Of a stretch of 64,000 nucleotides of DNA, positions 19,112-27,876 are shown piece after piece. The first letter of the stretch is position 1. Every line of letters starts with the position of its first letter. The notes under the pieces were generated by a model, which had not been told where the DNA came from, made no database searches, and saw only the letters and a list, made by a program, of their open reading frames with translations. A program made the translations under genes and the position numbers. The stretch is from contig CANMOQ010000003.1 of NCBI GenBank assembly GCA_947499505.1, positions 372,001-436,000 of the forward strand. Reading direction: 5' to 3'. This stretch comes from an uncultured Erythrobacter sp. (GTDB lineage Bacteria > Pseudomonadota > Alphaproteobacteria > Sphingomonadales > Sphingomonadaceae).

Positions 19112-20689
19112 TTGATCTACAGATTTGGCGTCTTCGCCTATGACAGCGATCGGTTTGAACTGACAGACACGAACGGCGCGGAAATCCCTTTGCAGCCAAT
19201 GACGAAGGAATTGCTCTATTTGTTCCTTCAAGAAGGCGTGGGCCAGCTCCTGACCAAAGCAGTCATCGTGGATAGCCTGTGGCAGGGACGGCAGGTTTCT
19301 AATGCTGCGCTGCTGAGCCAGATTAAGACCTTACGCGCGGCGCTGAACGATACGGCCAAGCCGAGGCAGATTATCGCCACCGTCCACGCCAAGGGCTGGC
19401 GCCTCATCCCCGAAGTCGAGATGGTGCGGCAGCAGGCGGCGGTTCGGGCACCCATTGCCACCGTCGAAAGCGGAGAGCCTCGCTCAGAACTGATTGGTGA
19501 GAAGCCGTCGATTGCTGTCCTGCCGTTTCGGATCATCGGTGATAGACGCTCGCCCAACGCTTCCTTTGCCGAGGCGCTGCCGGACGACATCATCTCTGCG
19601 CTAGCCCGCCTGCATATGCTGCGCGTGATTGCCCGCGGCACCAGCTTTCAGTTCGGCAATGGCAACATCGCCCCATCCAAACTGCGCAAGGCGCTGAGCG
19701 TCGATTATTGCGTCAGCGGCTCGATCGAGCTGGGCGGAGACAGGCTGGTGGTTGCGATTGAGCTGTCCGACACGCGCGATGACAGCGTCGTGTGGTCGGA
19801 ACGCTTCGAGTTTGATCCGCGCGCAGTCCACGAAATCCGGGAGCATGCGGTCGGACGCGTTGTGCACGAGGTTGAGCGGCAAATCCCGCGCAATGAAGCG
19901 GAAAGACTGCGCATTTCAGCGCCCAAAGACCTGACCGCATGGCAGGCCTTTCACATGGGCTCATCGCTGCTCTATCGCCGGGGCATCAACAATATTGAGC
20001 GCGCGCAGGCCTATTTCACCCGCGCCGTTTCCATCGACCCAGACTTCGCGCGGGCGCACGCCGGGCTGTCTCACACCTATTGGTGGCTGTTGCTGCAGCG
20101 CACCTTGCATGATCCGGGCGACGCGCCGCAATTGATGCGCCAGTCGGCGGAGGCGGCCGTCGACGCCGATCCGGATGACCCATCCGCTAATTTGGCGATG
20201 GGCAAAGCGCTATCGCTCAGCACCCAGCGCGATCAAGCGCCCGAATGGCTGGAACGCGCGATCGATCTTTCACCCAGCTATGCCATGGGCCACACGCAGG
20301 TTGCTGCGCATCATGCCTTTGCAGGCCCGTATGAAGAGGCGATGAAACACGGCGAGTTGGCATTGGCGCTAAGCCCGCGCGATCCGATGCGTTACAGCAC
20401 CTATGCGGCCCATGCGATTGCTCAATTCAATCTCGGCGACATTCAGGCCGCCGCAGAATGGGGGCGGCGCGCGCAAAGTGTGCCGCATGAAGATCTGATG
20501 ATCATGGTCACTGCCCTTTGCGCGGTCTTCCTCGCCGGAGACAAACAGGAAGCGGCCGAGATCGCGGATAATATCCGCAGTATCTTTCCGACTGTCACCA
20601 TTTCTGGAATCGAGCGCGCCAATCCCTTCATGGGCGATCAAGTTCGCCCGGTCGTCCAGGCGATCCTAAGCGCAAACGGGTTTCATTAA
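19112..20689 (+). CDS. CadC-like winged-helix transcriptional regulator with TolB-like and TPR domains
   Basis: About 525 residues. An N-terminal OmpR/CadC-type winged helix (~1-95, YRFGVFAYDSDRFEL to ATVHAKGWRLIPE) binds DNA. A TolB-like domain follows, as in adenylate-cyclase-like CadC proteins (KPSIAVLPFRIIG, then SGSIELGGDRLVVAIELSDT), and then TPR repeats to the end (~280-520). No membrane segment is evident, unlike classical CadC. Start: the TTG at 19112 is 6 bases after a GGAGGA Shine-Dalgarno; a GTG at 19079 adds 11 residues but lacks a ribosome site. It is divergent from the giant autotransporter across ~215 bases, so it is a candidate regulator of it (inference from position only). 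Confidence 0.85.
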   Translation: MIYRFGVFAYDSDRFELTDTNGAEIPLQPMTKELLYLFLQEGVGQLLTKAVIVDSLWQGRQVSNAALLSQIKTLRAALNDTAKPRQIIATVHAKGWRLIPEVEMVRQQAAVRAPIATVESGEPRSELIGEKPSIAVLPFRIIGDRRSPNASFAEALPDDIISALARLHMLRVIARGTSFQFGNGNIAPSKLRKALSVDYCVSGSIELGGDRLVVAIELSDTRDDSVVWSERFEFDPRAVHEIREHAVGRVVHEVERQIPRNEAERLRISAPKDLTAWQAFHMGSSLLYRRGINNIERAQAYFTRAVSIDPDFARAHAGLSHTYWWLLLQRTLHDPGDAPQLMRQSAEAAVDADPDDPSANLAMGKALSLSTQRDQAPEWLERAIDLSPSYAMGHTQVAAHHAFAGPYEEAMKHGELALALSPRDPMRYSTYAAHAIAQFNLGDIQAAAEWGRRAQSVPHEDLMIMVTALCAVFLAGDKQEAAEIADNIRSIFPTVTISGIERANPFMGDQVRPVVQAILSANGFH

Positions 20690-20743
20690 ATCGGGTAGCC
20701 AGACGCGCTCAGCGGCAATGCGTCTAAAGGCAGTCGGACCGAG

Positions 20744-21844
20744 CTAAGCGCCTTCCTCGATCGTAATGAGCGTGCCTGCATCAGGCGAGCTGGGTGAGAC
20801 TGTCATCGGGCAGGAATAGCCCTCGATCAGCTCGACATCATACAGTTCGCCAATGTCACCATCGATCCGGAACCAATCGACACAGGCTCCCGATTTCAGG
20901 TCAATCACTTGAACACCGCACCATGGCTCGCTGTCGGCGTCTTTAAGCCGTTGGTCGAGCTCCAAGCCCTCAAATCTCTTGTAGCGCGGACGGGACAAAC
21001 CAACGAAGGCAAACCCGCCATGAAACGCTAAACCGCGCAGGAAGCCGGGGCAGAATGTGAGCGCCTTAAATTTGCCGATCTTAGCCTTACCCTTAGGCTT
21101 CTCGACAGTGCCTAGCTCGCCCGTGCCGGCATTCAACACCCACAATTTGCCATCGTGCCAGCGCGGCGAATGCGGCATCGATAGCCCTTCGCAAATGATC
21201 TCGTTCTTCTCGACATCAATCACCACGCCGCCATCCGCGCGGCGATCGCGCCAACCATCAATCGTGTTCGATTTCGACACCGCAGTGACAAAGGCAGCCT
21301 TGCCGTCTCGCATGGCCAAACCGTTGAGGTGACAGCGGTCTTCATCAACCAGATCGGTTATGAAGGACGGACGCCAAATTTCCTTAAACGAGTGGCGCGG
21401 CGAAATAGTCGCAAGGCAATTGTAGCGCGTGTTGACAAACACGATCCTGCCATCGCTCTCCACCCCAACATCATGCGCATCAAGCTGTCCGGTGACATGC
21501 TGCGTGCGCGGCATAAAGCAGGCGTCATAGACCTGATTGATGCTCTGTTCTTCGCTGAGCACATTTTCGAAGCGAATGATCTGCGCCCCAGCGGACAGCA
21601 CGAGGCTGTCGGGCCCATCAGCGCACAGACCCATCGGCTTGGGCATCCCTGACTGATGCAATTGCGCCCCTCCCTGCGGCCCCACGCCAAGCATGTAGAG
21701 AAAGCCCGACTGATACGAAGTGAAAGACAGCGAGGCCTTCATGCCCGCCAATCGCGCCAGCAGCCCGCCCGAAAGCGAATACTCAACCTGTGGCGGAGCG
21801 GCGCCAACTTGGCTTGCCGCAACTTGTTGACCTGGTCCTGTCAT
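20744..21844 (-). CDS. TIGR03032 / DUF4915 family protein
   Basis: About 366 residues. The conserved core has PHSPRWHDGKLWVLNAGTGELG and GLAFHGGFAFVGLSRPR, characteristic of the TIGR03032 family, whose function is unknown and whose fold is probably a beta-propeller. There is no signal peptide or membrane segment, so it is likely cytoplasmic. Start: ATG 21844, with purine-rich GGGGAATGGA just before it; a TTG nine codons upstream is less likely. It is convergent with the CadC-like regulator, which ends ~55 bases away. A link to the autotransporter is only positional. Confidence 0.8.
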   Translation of the reverse strand: MTGPGQQVAASQVGAAPPQVEYSLSGGLLARLAGMKASLSFTSYQSGFLYMLGVGPQGGAQLHQSGMPKPMGLCADGPDSLVLSAGAQIIRFENVLSEEQSINQVYDACFMPRTQHVTGQLDAHDVGVESDGRIVFVNTRYNCLATISPRHSFKEIWRPSFITDLVDEDRCHLNGLAMRDGKAAFVTAVSKSNTIDGWRDRRADGGVVIDVEKNEIICEGLSMPHSPRWHDGKLWVLNAGTGELGTVEKPKGKAKIGKFKALTFCPGFLRGLAFHGGFAFVGLSRPRYKRFEGLELDQRLKDADSEPWCGVQVIDLKSGACVDWFRIDGDIGELYDVELIEGYSCPMTVSPSSPDAGTLITIEEGA

Positions 21845-22244
21845 TCCATTCCCCAACCTTCCTCCGCCCAATCATGGGGCTTTGGGACACGTTTAGTGAG
21901 AGATCATGCTACAAAGGTAAAGTGTTTTCGGGCTCCGCGAAATCGGCAGATTTACTATCTAAAACGGCTGAAAGATCCCAACTGCAAAGCTGGCTTAGTA
22001 AGGCTTTCGCGGGTCATGCAGAAAGCGTTCAAAACGGTGCTTTTGCCATCAGGGAGCAACTGCTTTGGTCGCCTTCATAGCCCACAGGACTGTCCGCAAA
22101 TGGGTCGTTGCCGGTCAGACCGCTTTGGAGTTTCGAGCCGCTAGAACCAGACAGTCTGGTACCGGCCCAGTTGCTCCCGCAATTTTGACGACCGGCACCT
22201 AAGATGCATAGATGGACCTACTTGAAGGATTGGGGGAAACGAGC
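21845..22244. other. Intergenic region without a supported gene
   Basis: About 400 bases. A 69-codon plus-strand frame from ATG 21874 to 22080 has no ribosome site and no recognisable family. The 3' part contains copy B of the dispersed CGGCCCAGTT repeat. This region should hold the promoters of the two divergent flanking genes, but no convincing -35/-10 pair was found. Confidence 0.45.
22138..22174 (+). repeat. Dispersed intergenic repeat, copy B
   Basis: CCGCTAGAACCAGACAGTCT followed shortly by GGTACCGGCCCAGTTG. It shares the CCGGCCCAGTT core with copies A and D but is altered in the left half. Confidence 0.35.
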
Positions 22245-22682
22245 ATGAAGCATGAGACCGACGCGAAACCGCCGATTTGGTTTTGGATAGTCAGCGGACT
22301 GGCATTCGTCTGGAATGCAATGGGCGTGATAGCGTTCGTCGCTCAATTCACAATGAGCGATGAGGCTATGGCCGCATTACCTGCGGATCAGCAGGCTGCT
22401 TATGCCGCTCTGCCCGGTTGGTACATGATCATCTTTGCAGTTGCGGTTTTTGCTGGCACACTGGGCTGCCTAGGACTTTTGCTGCGAAAACGTTGGGCAA
22501 CCGCACTGCTCGCTTTGTCATTTGGGGCAGTGATGCTGCAACAAGCCTATTTCTGGTTGCTAACCGATATCGGCTCCAAGCAGCATGGCGGCCAGTTGGC
22601 CATGACCTTGGCGATCCCGGTGTTTGCGGTGCTACTTGTTTTCCTAGCGCGATCATCAACCGCAAAAAGCTGGCTTCGCTAA
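22245..22682 (+). CDS. Small integral membrane protein, unknown function
   Basis: About 145 residues with four hydrophobic segments (roughly residues 12-35, 60-82, 88-108 and 117-136). A polar loop between the first two (MSDEAMAALPADQQAAYAALPGW) is seen in a common alphaproteobacterial family of small membrane proteins without a known role. Start: the ATG at 22245 follows GGGGGAAACGAGC; an ATG 11 codons earlier has no ribosome site. It lies upstream of the LytTR regulator on the same strand, ~200 bases away, so probably in a separate transcript. Confidence 0.7.
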   Translation: MKHETDAKPPIWFWIVSGLAFVWNAMGVIAFVAQFTMSDEAMAALPADQQAAYAALPGWYMIIFAVAVFAGTLGCLGLLLRKRWATALLALSFGAVMLQQAYFWLLTDIGSKQHGGQLAMTLAIPVFAVLLVFLARSSTAKSWLR

Positions 22683-22703
22683 GCGGCTGCTTCCGGCCCA
22701 CAA
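22681..22703 (+). repeat. Dispersed intergenic repeat, copy C
   Basis: AGCGGCTGCTTCCGGCCCA, matching the TGCTTCCGGCCCA core of copy A exactly. It begins at the stop codon of the preceding membrane-protein gene. Confidence 0.4.
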
Positions 22704-22744
22704 ACGGCCACGAGAAGTCTCAAATTGAGAATGAGGGCGGGGAT

Positions 22745-22766
22745 TTCGTACGACTGTTTGTACGAA
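22745..22766. promoter_or_regulatory. Perfect inverted repeat upstream of the LytTR gene
   Basis: TTCGTAC and GTACGAA separated by 8 bases, centred ~135 bases before the LytTR start. The 7-8-7 dyad is operator-like. It could be a site for the adjacent regulator or another factor; LytTR proteins usually prefer direct repeats, so the match is not assured. Confidence 0.4.
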
Positions 22767-22890
22767 GAACTTTTGCGAAGCGCGCTTGGGAACTCGATAA
22801 AATGCATTTTGCGGAATCTGCTTAAGGTGTAGGATGGGTCCGCGCCGCTGCGTTGTGAGCGATGAAATGTGATGAGTTGTTCGAAGAATT

Positions 22891-23610
22891 ATGTCGTTGG
22901 CAAAACAATATCTGGCAGCTTCACTGGGGAAAAGAATATTATTGGGTATCGCGGCCGCGGTTGTTCTGAACGCGATATATTGCCTCGCTTATCGCTATGC
23001 GTCCGGCAACCCGGCCACTTTGTTTGAGGCATTTTCGTGGGGCATTATCAACATTGCCCCCTGGATTGCCGCATTCGAATTGGGTCGAACATCGCGCAAC
23101 TGGTTCGTGCTGATCGCTATCTTCTTGGCAGCTACGAGTGCGTCTCTTCTGCTGGAGGCGGCTTTACACAGCTCTTTGCCAACTGGTTTTGACCTCATCA
23201 GGCGCATCCCGGCTGCCACTCTCTTCGCGATGGGCTTGGGGCTTTTTGCCTTTCTCGAAGCCCGGAACCGCGACATTGAGCGAGGCGCGTTCAACTCAGA
23301 TATGGTCGGCGCGGAATGCGGAAGCGATTGCGATTACGATTGGGTTATGTCCGCAGGCAATTACATCGAAATGCACCGAGCAAGCGATCCACCCGCACTC
23401 AAGCGGTCTTCGTTGTCGCAGTTCCTAAGGGATACTGGGTCACGCTTTGTCAGAGTTCACCGCCAATATGCGGTCCATCCAGCGGCGGTCCGGCAGTTTG
23501 AGCGAAAACACGTTCTGCTGCTCGATGGAACCCGACTTCCAATTGGTAACCGGTACCGGGCTAAAGTCGTCAAGGACAACTCGCTCGTCCCCTCGTCCCA
23601 AACAACTTGA
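22891..23610 (+). CDS. Membrane-anchored LytTR-family transcriptional regulator
   Basis: 239 residues. Four N-terminal hydrophobic segments (about 15-35, 43-62, 70-90 and 103-122) are followed by a cytoplasmic LytTR DNA-binding domain (~143-228). The domain carries the usual core VMSAGNYIEMH, SLSQFLRDTGSRFVRVHRQYAVH and LLLDGTRLPIGNRYR. There is no receiver domain, so signals would be sensed through the membrane part. It lies 31 bases upstream of a secreted alpha/beta hydrolase on the same strand and is probably co-transcribed with it. No strong Shine-Dalgarno is visible before the ATG. Confidence 0.85.
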   Translation: MSLAKQYLAASLGKRILLGIAAAVVLNAIYCLAYRYASGNPATLFEAFSWGIINIAPWIAAFELGRTSRNWFVLIAIFLAATSASLLLEAALHSSLPTGFDLIRRIPAATLFAMGLGLFAFLEARNRDIERGAFNSDMVGAECGSDCDYDWVMSAGNYIEMHRASDPPALKRSSLSQFLRDTGSRFVRVHRQYAVHPAAVRQFERKHVLLLDGTRLPIGNRYRAKVVKDNSLVPSSQTT

Positions 23611-23641
23611 TCGAGCCGCAGCGCTTTCGCAAAAAAGCGGC

Positions 23642-24700
23642 ATGACCTACTCAAATTCTATTCTCGCAATCGGAGCGCTAATACTATGCGTGCCATGTTC
23701 AACGTACGCAGAGGACACGTCCGATACATTGGTGCATGAACGTGCAACGGTGACGATGTCTGAGGGGCTGCAACTTGCAGCTTATGTCTCGAAGCCTGCG
23801 ACAGCGAGCGCGCCCTTACCAGCGGTCTTTTTCACACAGGCGGTCGCTTGCTATTCGATTGCTCCGAATTCCGCCCGAGTTGCTATGGAAGAACGCGTCG
23901 CGGCCGCTTCTAATCATGCGCTGATCCGGCTGGAACGTTCTGGGACCGGGGAAAGCGAAGGCCCCGGATGTAACGCGCTCGATTACGATACCGAGGTCCG
24001 CCACTATCGCGAGGCATTCGACCAATTGTCCACTCACCCATGGATTGATCGAGACCAAATTGTAATCATGGGATCGAGCCTAGGGTCGACGACTGCTCCA
24101 CTTGTGGCTCAGGGCAAGCCGGTCGCCGGCGTGGTAGTACAAGGTGGAGGAGCGCTAACCTATTTCGAGCGCATGCTGCATTTCGATCGTTTGCAACTCG
24201 AACGCCAGCCGGAGTTCCGCCCGGAAGAGATTGACGCTGAAATGCGCCGCCGGATGGAGTTTCATCGGCATTATCTTCTCGGCAAAATGGAGCCTGCGCA
24301 GATCGAAGTGCAGTTTCCTGCTCTGGCAGGTGTATGGCAATCCTTGTTGGGAACCGACGAGGCGCCGCATTACGGCCGCCCCTATGCATGGCACTGGCAA
24401 GCGGCCGAGCAGGATTGGCTGTCTGCCTGGGCAACGCTGAATGTTCCTGTGATGGTCGTTTACGGAGAATTTGAGCAGTTTGAGAGCCGCCATGGGCACC
24501 GCGTGATTGTTGACACGGTGAATCGGTTGCGGCCCGGTACGGCGACTTGGCTGGAAATTCCCCACGCCGGTCATGGATTAAGGATCTATCCCAACGCCTT
24601 GTTTGCCTATGCTTGGGAAGGCGGAGAAAGCCACCCAGACCTGTTTGTCGAACCCGTGTCGGAATGGCTCCGTAAGATTGAGCCTCGCGGGGCTGAATAG
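23642..24700 (+). CDS. Secreted alpha/beta hydrolase (peptidase S15/X-Pro-like)
   Basis: About 352 residues. A signal peptide (cut predicted after STYA, ~23) puts it in the periplasm. The fold signature is the nucleophile elbow GSSLG with Ser146; a late VYGEFEQFE strand probably carries the acid, and IPHAGHGL the catalytic His. The N-terminal part resembles S15/X-Pro dipeptidyl-peptidase-like hydrolases (LAAYVSKPATASAPLPAVFF, ERSGTGESEG). The substrate is unknown. Start: ATG 23642, because it creates the signal peptide; the frame is open upstream into the LytTR gene but that extension looks non-coding. Confidence 0.8.
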   Translation: MTYSNSILAIGALILCVPCSTYAEDTSDTLVHERATVTMSEGLQLAAYVSKPATASAPLPAVFFTQAVACYSIAPNSARVAMEERVAAASNHALIRLERSGTGESEGPGCNALDYDTEVRHYREAFDQLSTHPWIDRDQIVIMGSSLGSTTAPLVAQGKPVAGVVVQGGGALTYFERMLHFDRLQLERQPEFRPEEIDAEMRRRMEFHRHYLLGKMEPAQIEVQFPALAGVWQSLLGTDEAPHYGRPYAWHWQAAEQDWLSAWATLNVPVMVVYGEFEQFESRHGHRVIVDTVNRLRPGTATWLEIPHAGHGLRIYPNALFAYAWEGGESHPDLFVEPVSEWLRKIEPRGAE

Positions 24701-24812
24701 CGTCCGGGAACACCGACGCTGAAGCGTTCCTAAAAACTCTGGATGAAATTTTTCGGGTGGCTTGCTGCATTAATAGCATAATACACTTAGACGTCCAAGA
24801 TGGAGAGCACTC

Positions 24813-26072
24813 ATGAAATTATTGCGTCCACTTGTTGCTGCGACCAGCGCCGCGGCGTTGTTTGCCAATTCCGCGGCTCTAGCGGATGAGCCATCTCAAG
24901 CTGCAGTCACCGGGGCGCAGACTGCCGAAATTGCTGCTTTACCACTGGTATTTTCCGAAAGCGGCTTTGAAGGGCCGGGGGCGAGTCTTCTGCGTGAAGA
25001 ATTGCAACAAGCGCAATTTGTAATGATAGGCGAAGCCCATGGACATGCTGATGCGCCCCTGCTCGTGTCCGCATTTGCATCTGAGACGCAGGCCTATGAT
25101 TTCCGCTACTATGCAATCGAAGTCGGTCCATATTCAGCCGAATGGTTGCAGCAGACTTTGCTTGAGGGCGGCGAGGCTGGTTTCGCAGAAGAATTGAGGG
25201 GGCGGCCCTTGGCTATCCCGTTCCTGAACTCTGTCGAAGAAGCGCGCGCCGCGACTGCCTTTGCTCGACGTGGCAGGTTATGGGGCGTGGACCAAGAATT
25301 TATCGGCTCACCGCTTATCCATCTAGAAATCCTTAGTAACATTGAATCGAAAAACCCTGCGCTGGTTAAGCGGCTCGAACAGAACGAGCGTGAGGCTTTT
25401 GCCAGCGGGAACCAGGGGGCCGTTCTCTTCGCCAAGATCGACGCCGATGGATGGCAGGAACTTCGCGACGCTTTCACAGGCAATTCCGATGCGCTGGATA
25501 GGATCGCGGCGATGGAGCGCAGCCAGTTGATCTATCAGTCTTTTTTCATGGGGCGAGGACTCGAAAACAATCTCGATCGAGTGGAGATGATCCGCCGCAA
25601 TTTCCTGCGCCATTATCAATCCGCTTTGCAAAGCAACGAAGCTGCGCCACGCGTATTGATGAAATTCGGACTGACGCATGGTGGCCGAGCAACATCTTCA
25701 ATGTCAACATTCGATCTGGGATCGCTGATCGAAGGGATGGCGGCGTCCAACGGGTTGGAGGCGCTGCATGTCGCCTATCTCCCGATTGGCGGCACGGCTA
25801 CGGCGATCATGCCTTCACCCGAAGGAGCCTTTAGCGAAAGGCCGGTAAGTGCAGATGAATTGCGAACGCTGCTAGCAGATAGCGGAATAGAACTTAAGAT
25901 GATCGATATCAGCGAAGGTCACTTCGTCATCGATCTCGATCCTATCAAGCGCAGACTTGGCAATGGAGGGCTTGCCGAGCTTGAACCCATGATGCGTTTT
26001 CTGGTGCTCGGTTTCGATTACCTGATCACGACCTCATCGGCCACACCGACGACACCTTTGGCCTCTCGCTAG
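24813..26072 (+). CDS. Secreted EreA/ChaN-like protein
   Basis: 419 residues with a signal peptide (predicted cut after ALA, ~24). The first conserved block VMIGEAHGHADAP (70-82) matches the GExHG motif of erythromycin-esterase-like and ChaN/TIKI-related proteins. A second block MKFGLTHGGR resembles their later K.G..H motif. Members include hydrolases and heme-binding lipoproteins, so function is not assigned; macrolide resistance should not be assumed. It starts ~110 bases after the hydrolase gene with a GGAGAG ribosome site, so it may have its own promoter. Confidence 0.65.
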   Translation: MKLLRPLVAATSAAALFANSAALADEPSQAAVTGAQTAEIAALPLVFSESGFEGPGASLLREELQQAQFVMIGEAHGHADAPLLVSAFASETQAYDFRYYAIEVGPYSAEWLQQTLLEGGEAGFAEELRGRPLAIPFLNSVEEARAATAFARRGRLWGVDQEFIGSPLIHLEILSNIESKNPALVKRLEQNEREAFASGNQGAVLFAKIDADGWQELRDAFTGNSDALDRIAAMERSQLIYQSFFMGRGLENNLDRVEMIRRNFLRHYQSALQSNEAAPRVLMKFGLTHGGRATSSMSTFDLGSLIEGMAASNGLEALHVAYLPIGGTATAIMPSPEGAFSERPVSADELRTLLADSGIELKMIDISEGHFVIDLDPIKRRLGNGGLAELEPMMRFLVLGFDYLITTSSATPTTPLASR

Positions 26073-26107
26073 ACCCAAATCCAAGGTACTCTCTCGTCGC
26101 TATACGA

Positions 26108-26497
26108 TCAGTCAGCTTCCACGATGGCGCTGAAAACTGTTGAGCCAGCTTCAATCGTGACGCAGTCACCAATGGCGATGAGCGGGATGTCCTCGCTGGA
26201 ATAGCCCTTCCATTGAAATTTGAGTGTTGAGCCCGACACATTAAACTCAGCGACAAGTTTACCTTCGCTCAGGAGGCGCACTTTGCCGCCATGACTATCG
26301 GGCAGGTTGCGTAGGGTCAGGTTAAAGCGCTCCTGCCCATCGCTCCAACGATCTTGTGAGAGCTTACCATATGGTGATCGGCGATCATTGGAAGCGCAGC
26401 GAAACTTGGCCTCCACGTTGTGGATTTTCAGCACGCCCGGCGCTGTTATCACAGTTGTCTGGCTTCTGTTGATCGCCTTCTTAAGCCAGCGAAACAT
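26108..26497 (-). CDS. Hypothetical protein
   Basis: About 129 residues, not recognised. A short basic N-terminus (FRWLKKAINRSQ) has no signal peptide or membrane segment. The rest alternates short beta-like stretches and could be a small beta-sandwich. ATG 26497 is chosen because a GGAGG sits 6 bases upstream; the frame runs 17 codons further up without support. It lies 54 bases after a secreted ConA-like protein on the same strand, so the two may be co-transcribed. Confidence 0.6.
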   Translation of the reverse strand: MFRWLKKAINRSQTTVITAPGVLKIHNVEAKFRCASNDRRSPYGKLSQDRWSDGQERFNLTLRNLPDSHGGKVRLLSEGKLVAEFNVSGSTLKFQWKGYSSEDIPLIAIGDCVTIEAGSTVFSAIVEAD

Positions 26498-26551
26498 CTG
26501 TTTCCTCCAGGTGTTTGGGCAAGGGAGCTGAATTACGCTCCTGCGCAAACG

Positions 26552-27742
26552 TCACTGGTCTGCGTCAATCGCTTCAATGCTCACTCGGTTCTCTGCCGAT
26601 ACACGACCGGCAAGACCCCATCCATTCGCGCGTTCGGCGACCAGAACTATCAGCTCATTTCTGCCTTTATTCAACCTCAAGTTCAACGATTGCTTAGTCG
26701 CATCAAAATCCCCGCGAAATAGCGGCCCTTTGGCGCGAAAGCTGTTGTCAAAGGAATAGAGCACCGATCCATTGAGCCAGACTGTCGCCATGTCGCTTGC
26801 ATCGATCTGCAATTCGGCGACTTGATCATCGTCTGAGTGAATTGCCACGCCTGCATAGACGGCGTCGAGGCGGTTCCTTTCAAAGCTGCCCGACGATTGC
26901 TTTTGGACATAGCGTGAGATCAGCAGGCGCCCGTTGCGCTCGACGTCAGCGGCGCTCCATTGTGGGTTTTGAGGAAGCCTCGCAGCGATGCCAGCCCAGT
27001 CTTCAAGCGGGAATGGATTGGACAATGCCCATTGCTGGATATGGCCGGAGCCTGATTGTTCAAGAGTGGGCGACATGCCTCCCTCTTCGACCTCTGTATC
27101 GAACAAGGGCCTCGCCGAAGAATATCGGAAGTTTGAAAAACAGCCTTCGAACAAGGTGCGAAGGCCGATCGCGCCGCGTTGAGCAGGAAGCGTCAAATCA
27201 GTGGTCAAAGCGGGTCCAGCACCATCGCCGCCCAAGGACACTTTTGCGCGATCCCCTACAAAATCGACGCGCAAAGTGATCCATGGATCATCCCCGAAAT
27301 CCGCACGCAATTGAGCTTCTCGGAAAAGCTGCCAATTGGTCTCACCATTGAGATGCGGAGTGTATTGCACCGCATCGAATTGACCTGATTTGTGCATCCT
27401 CAAATACGCAGTCTCGTAATTGTCGCGAGTGCCAGCGCGAAAAATGACATTGGCAAAACGTCGGCGGTCATCATTCGCGATGTCGACGGCAATCGAGCCA
27501 TTTTGGAGACTGACACCGCGCGCAAAGGCTTCGCCATCAAGGCATAGGGCCTCGCGTCCTTGCACATTCTCAACGCGGAAAGACGAGGCTTCAGGAAAAT
27601 CAAAAGCTTGTTCGTCGAGAGGGATTGGTCGCCAATCAGGTGTCGCTGCCGACACCGTACTCGCGCCAAACCCGCCAATAGCCAGAGCCGCATAGAGGGC
27701 TGCGGATGGTGTTGTGAAGTGACGTCTCAGTGACTTTGACAT
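26552..27742 (-). CDS. Secreted protein with a ConA/LamG-like (DUF1080-like) domain
   Basis: About 396 residues. A signal peptide is cut after VSA (~34). Residues ~40-230 resemble the concanavalin-A-like domain of DUF1080/3-keto-disaccharide-hydrolase-type proteins (VIFRAGTRDNYETAYLR, DPWITLRVDFVGDRAKV, QRGAIGLRT). Residues ~250-396 form a second, probably jelly-roll, domain (ATVWLNGSVLYSFDNSF, LNLRLNKGRNELIVLVAE) like sugar-binding modules. It may bind or cleave an extracellular glycan, but no catalytic residue could be assigned. Start: ATG 27742, with AGGAAC 9 bases upstream. It is divergent from an AraC-type regulator. Confidence 0.7.
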   Translation of the reverse strand: MSKSLRRHFTTPSAALYAALAIGGFGASTVSAATPDWRPIPLDEQAFDFPEASSFRVENVQGREALCLDGEAFARGVSLQNGSIAVDIANDDRRRFANVIFRAGTRDNYETAYLRMHKSGQFDAVQYTPHLNGETNWQLFREAQLRADFGDDPWITLRVDFVGDRAKVSLGGDGAGPALTTDLTLPAQRGAIGLRTLFEGCFSNFRYSSARPLFDTEVEEGGMSPTLEQSGSGHIQQWALSNPFPLEDWAGIAARLPQNPQWSAADVERNGRLLISRYVQKQSSGSFERNRLDAVYAGVAIHSDDDQVAELQIDASDMATVWLNGSVLYSFDNSFRAKGPLFRGDFDATKQSLNLRLNKGRNELIVLVAERANGWGLAGRVSAENRVSIEAIDADQ

Positions 27743-27876
27743 TTGGCGATGTTCCTGTCTGTCCGAATTGATAGGGCACCCATATCTGACACGGATTATC
27801 GCAAGCGTATTGGAAAAACCGGCGGCGACGCTTGCCCGCTCTGTTCCTACAGCCACTCTTGCTTTAGACACTGCGT

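Noticed and set aside
21874..22080. A 69-codon plus-strand reading frame
   Set aside because: No ribosome site, no recognisable domain and it overlaps a promoter region and the end of no known gene.
24813..26072. Calling this gene an erythromycin resistance esterase
   Set aside because: Only the GExHG motif and a later block agree; it is a secreted protein and the superfamily has several functions.
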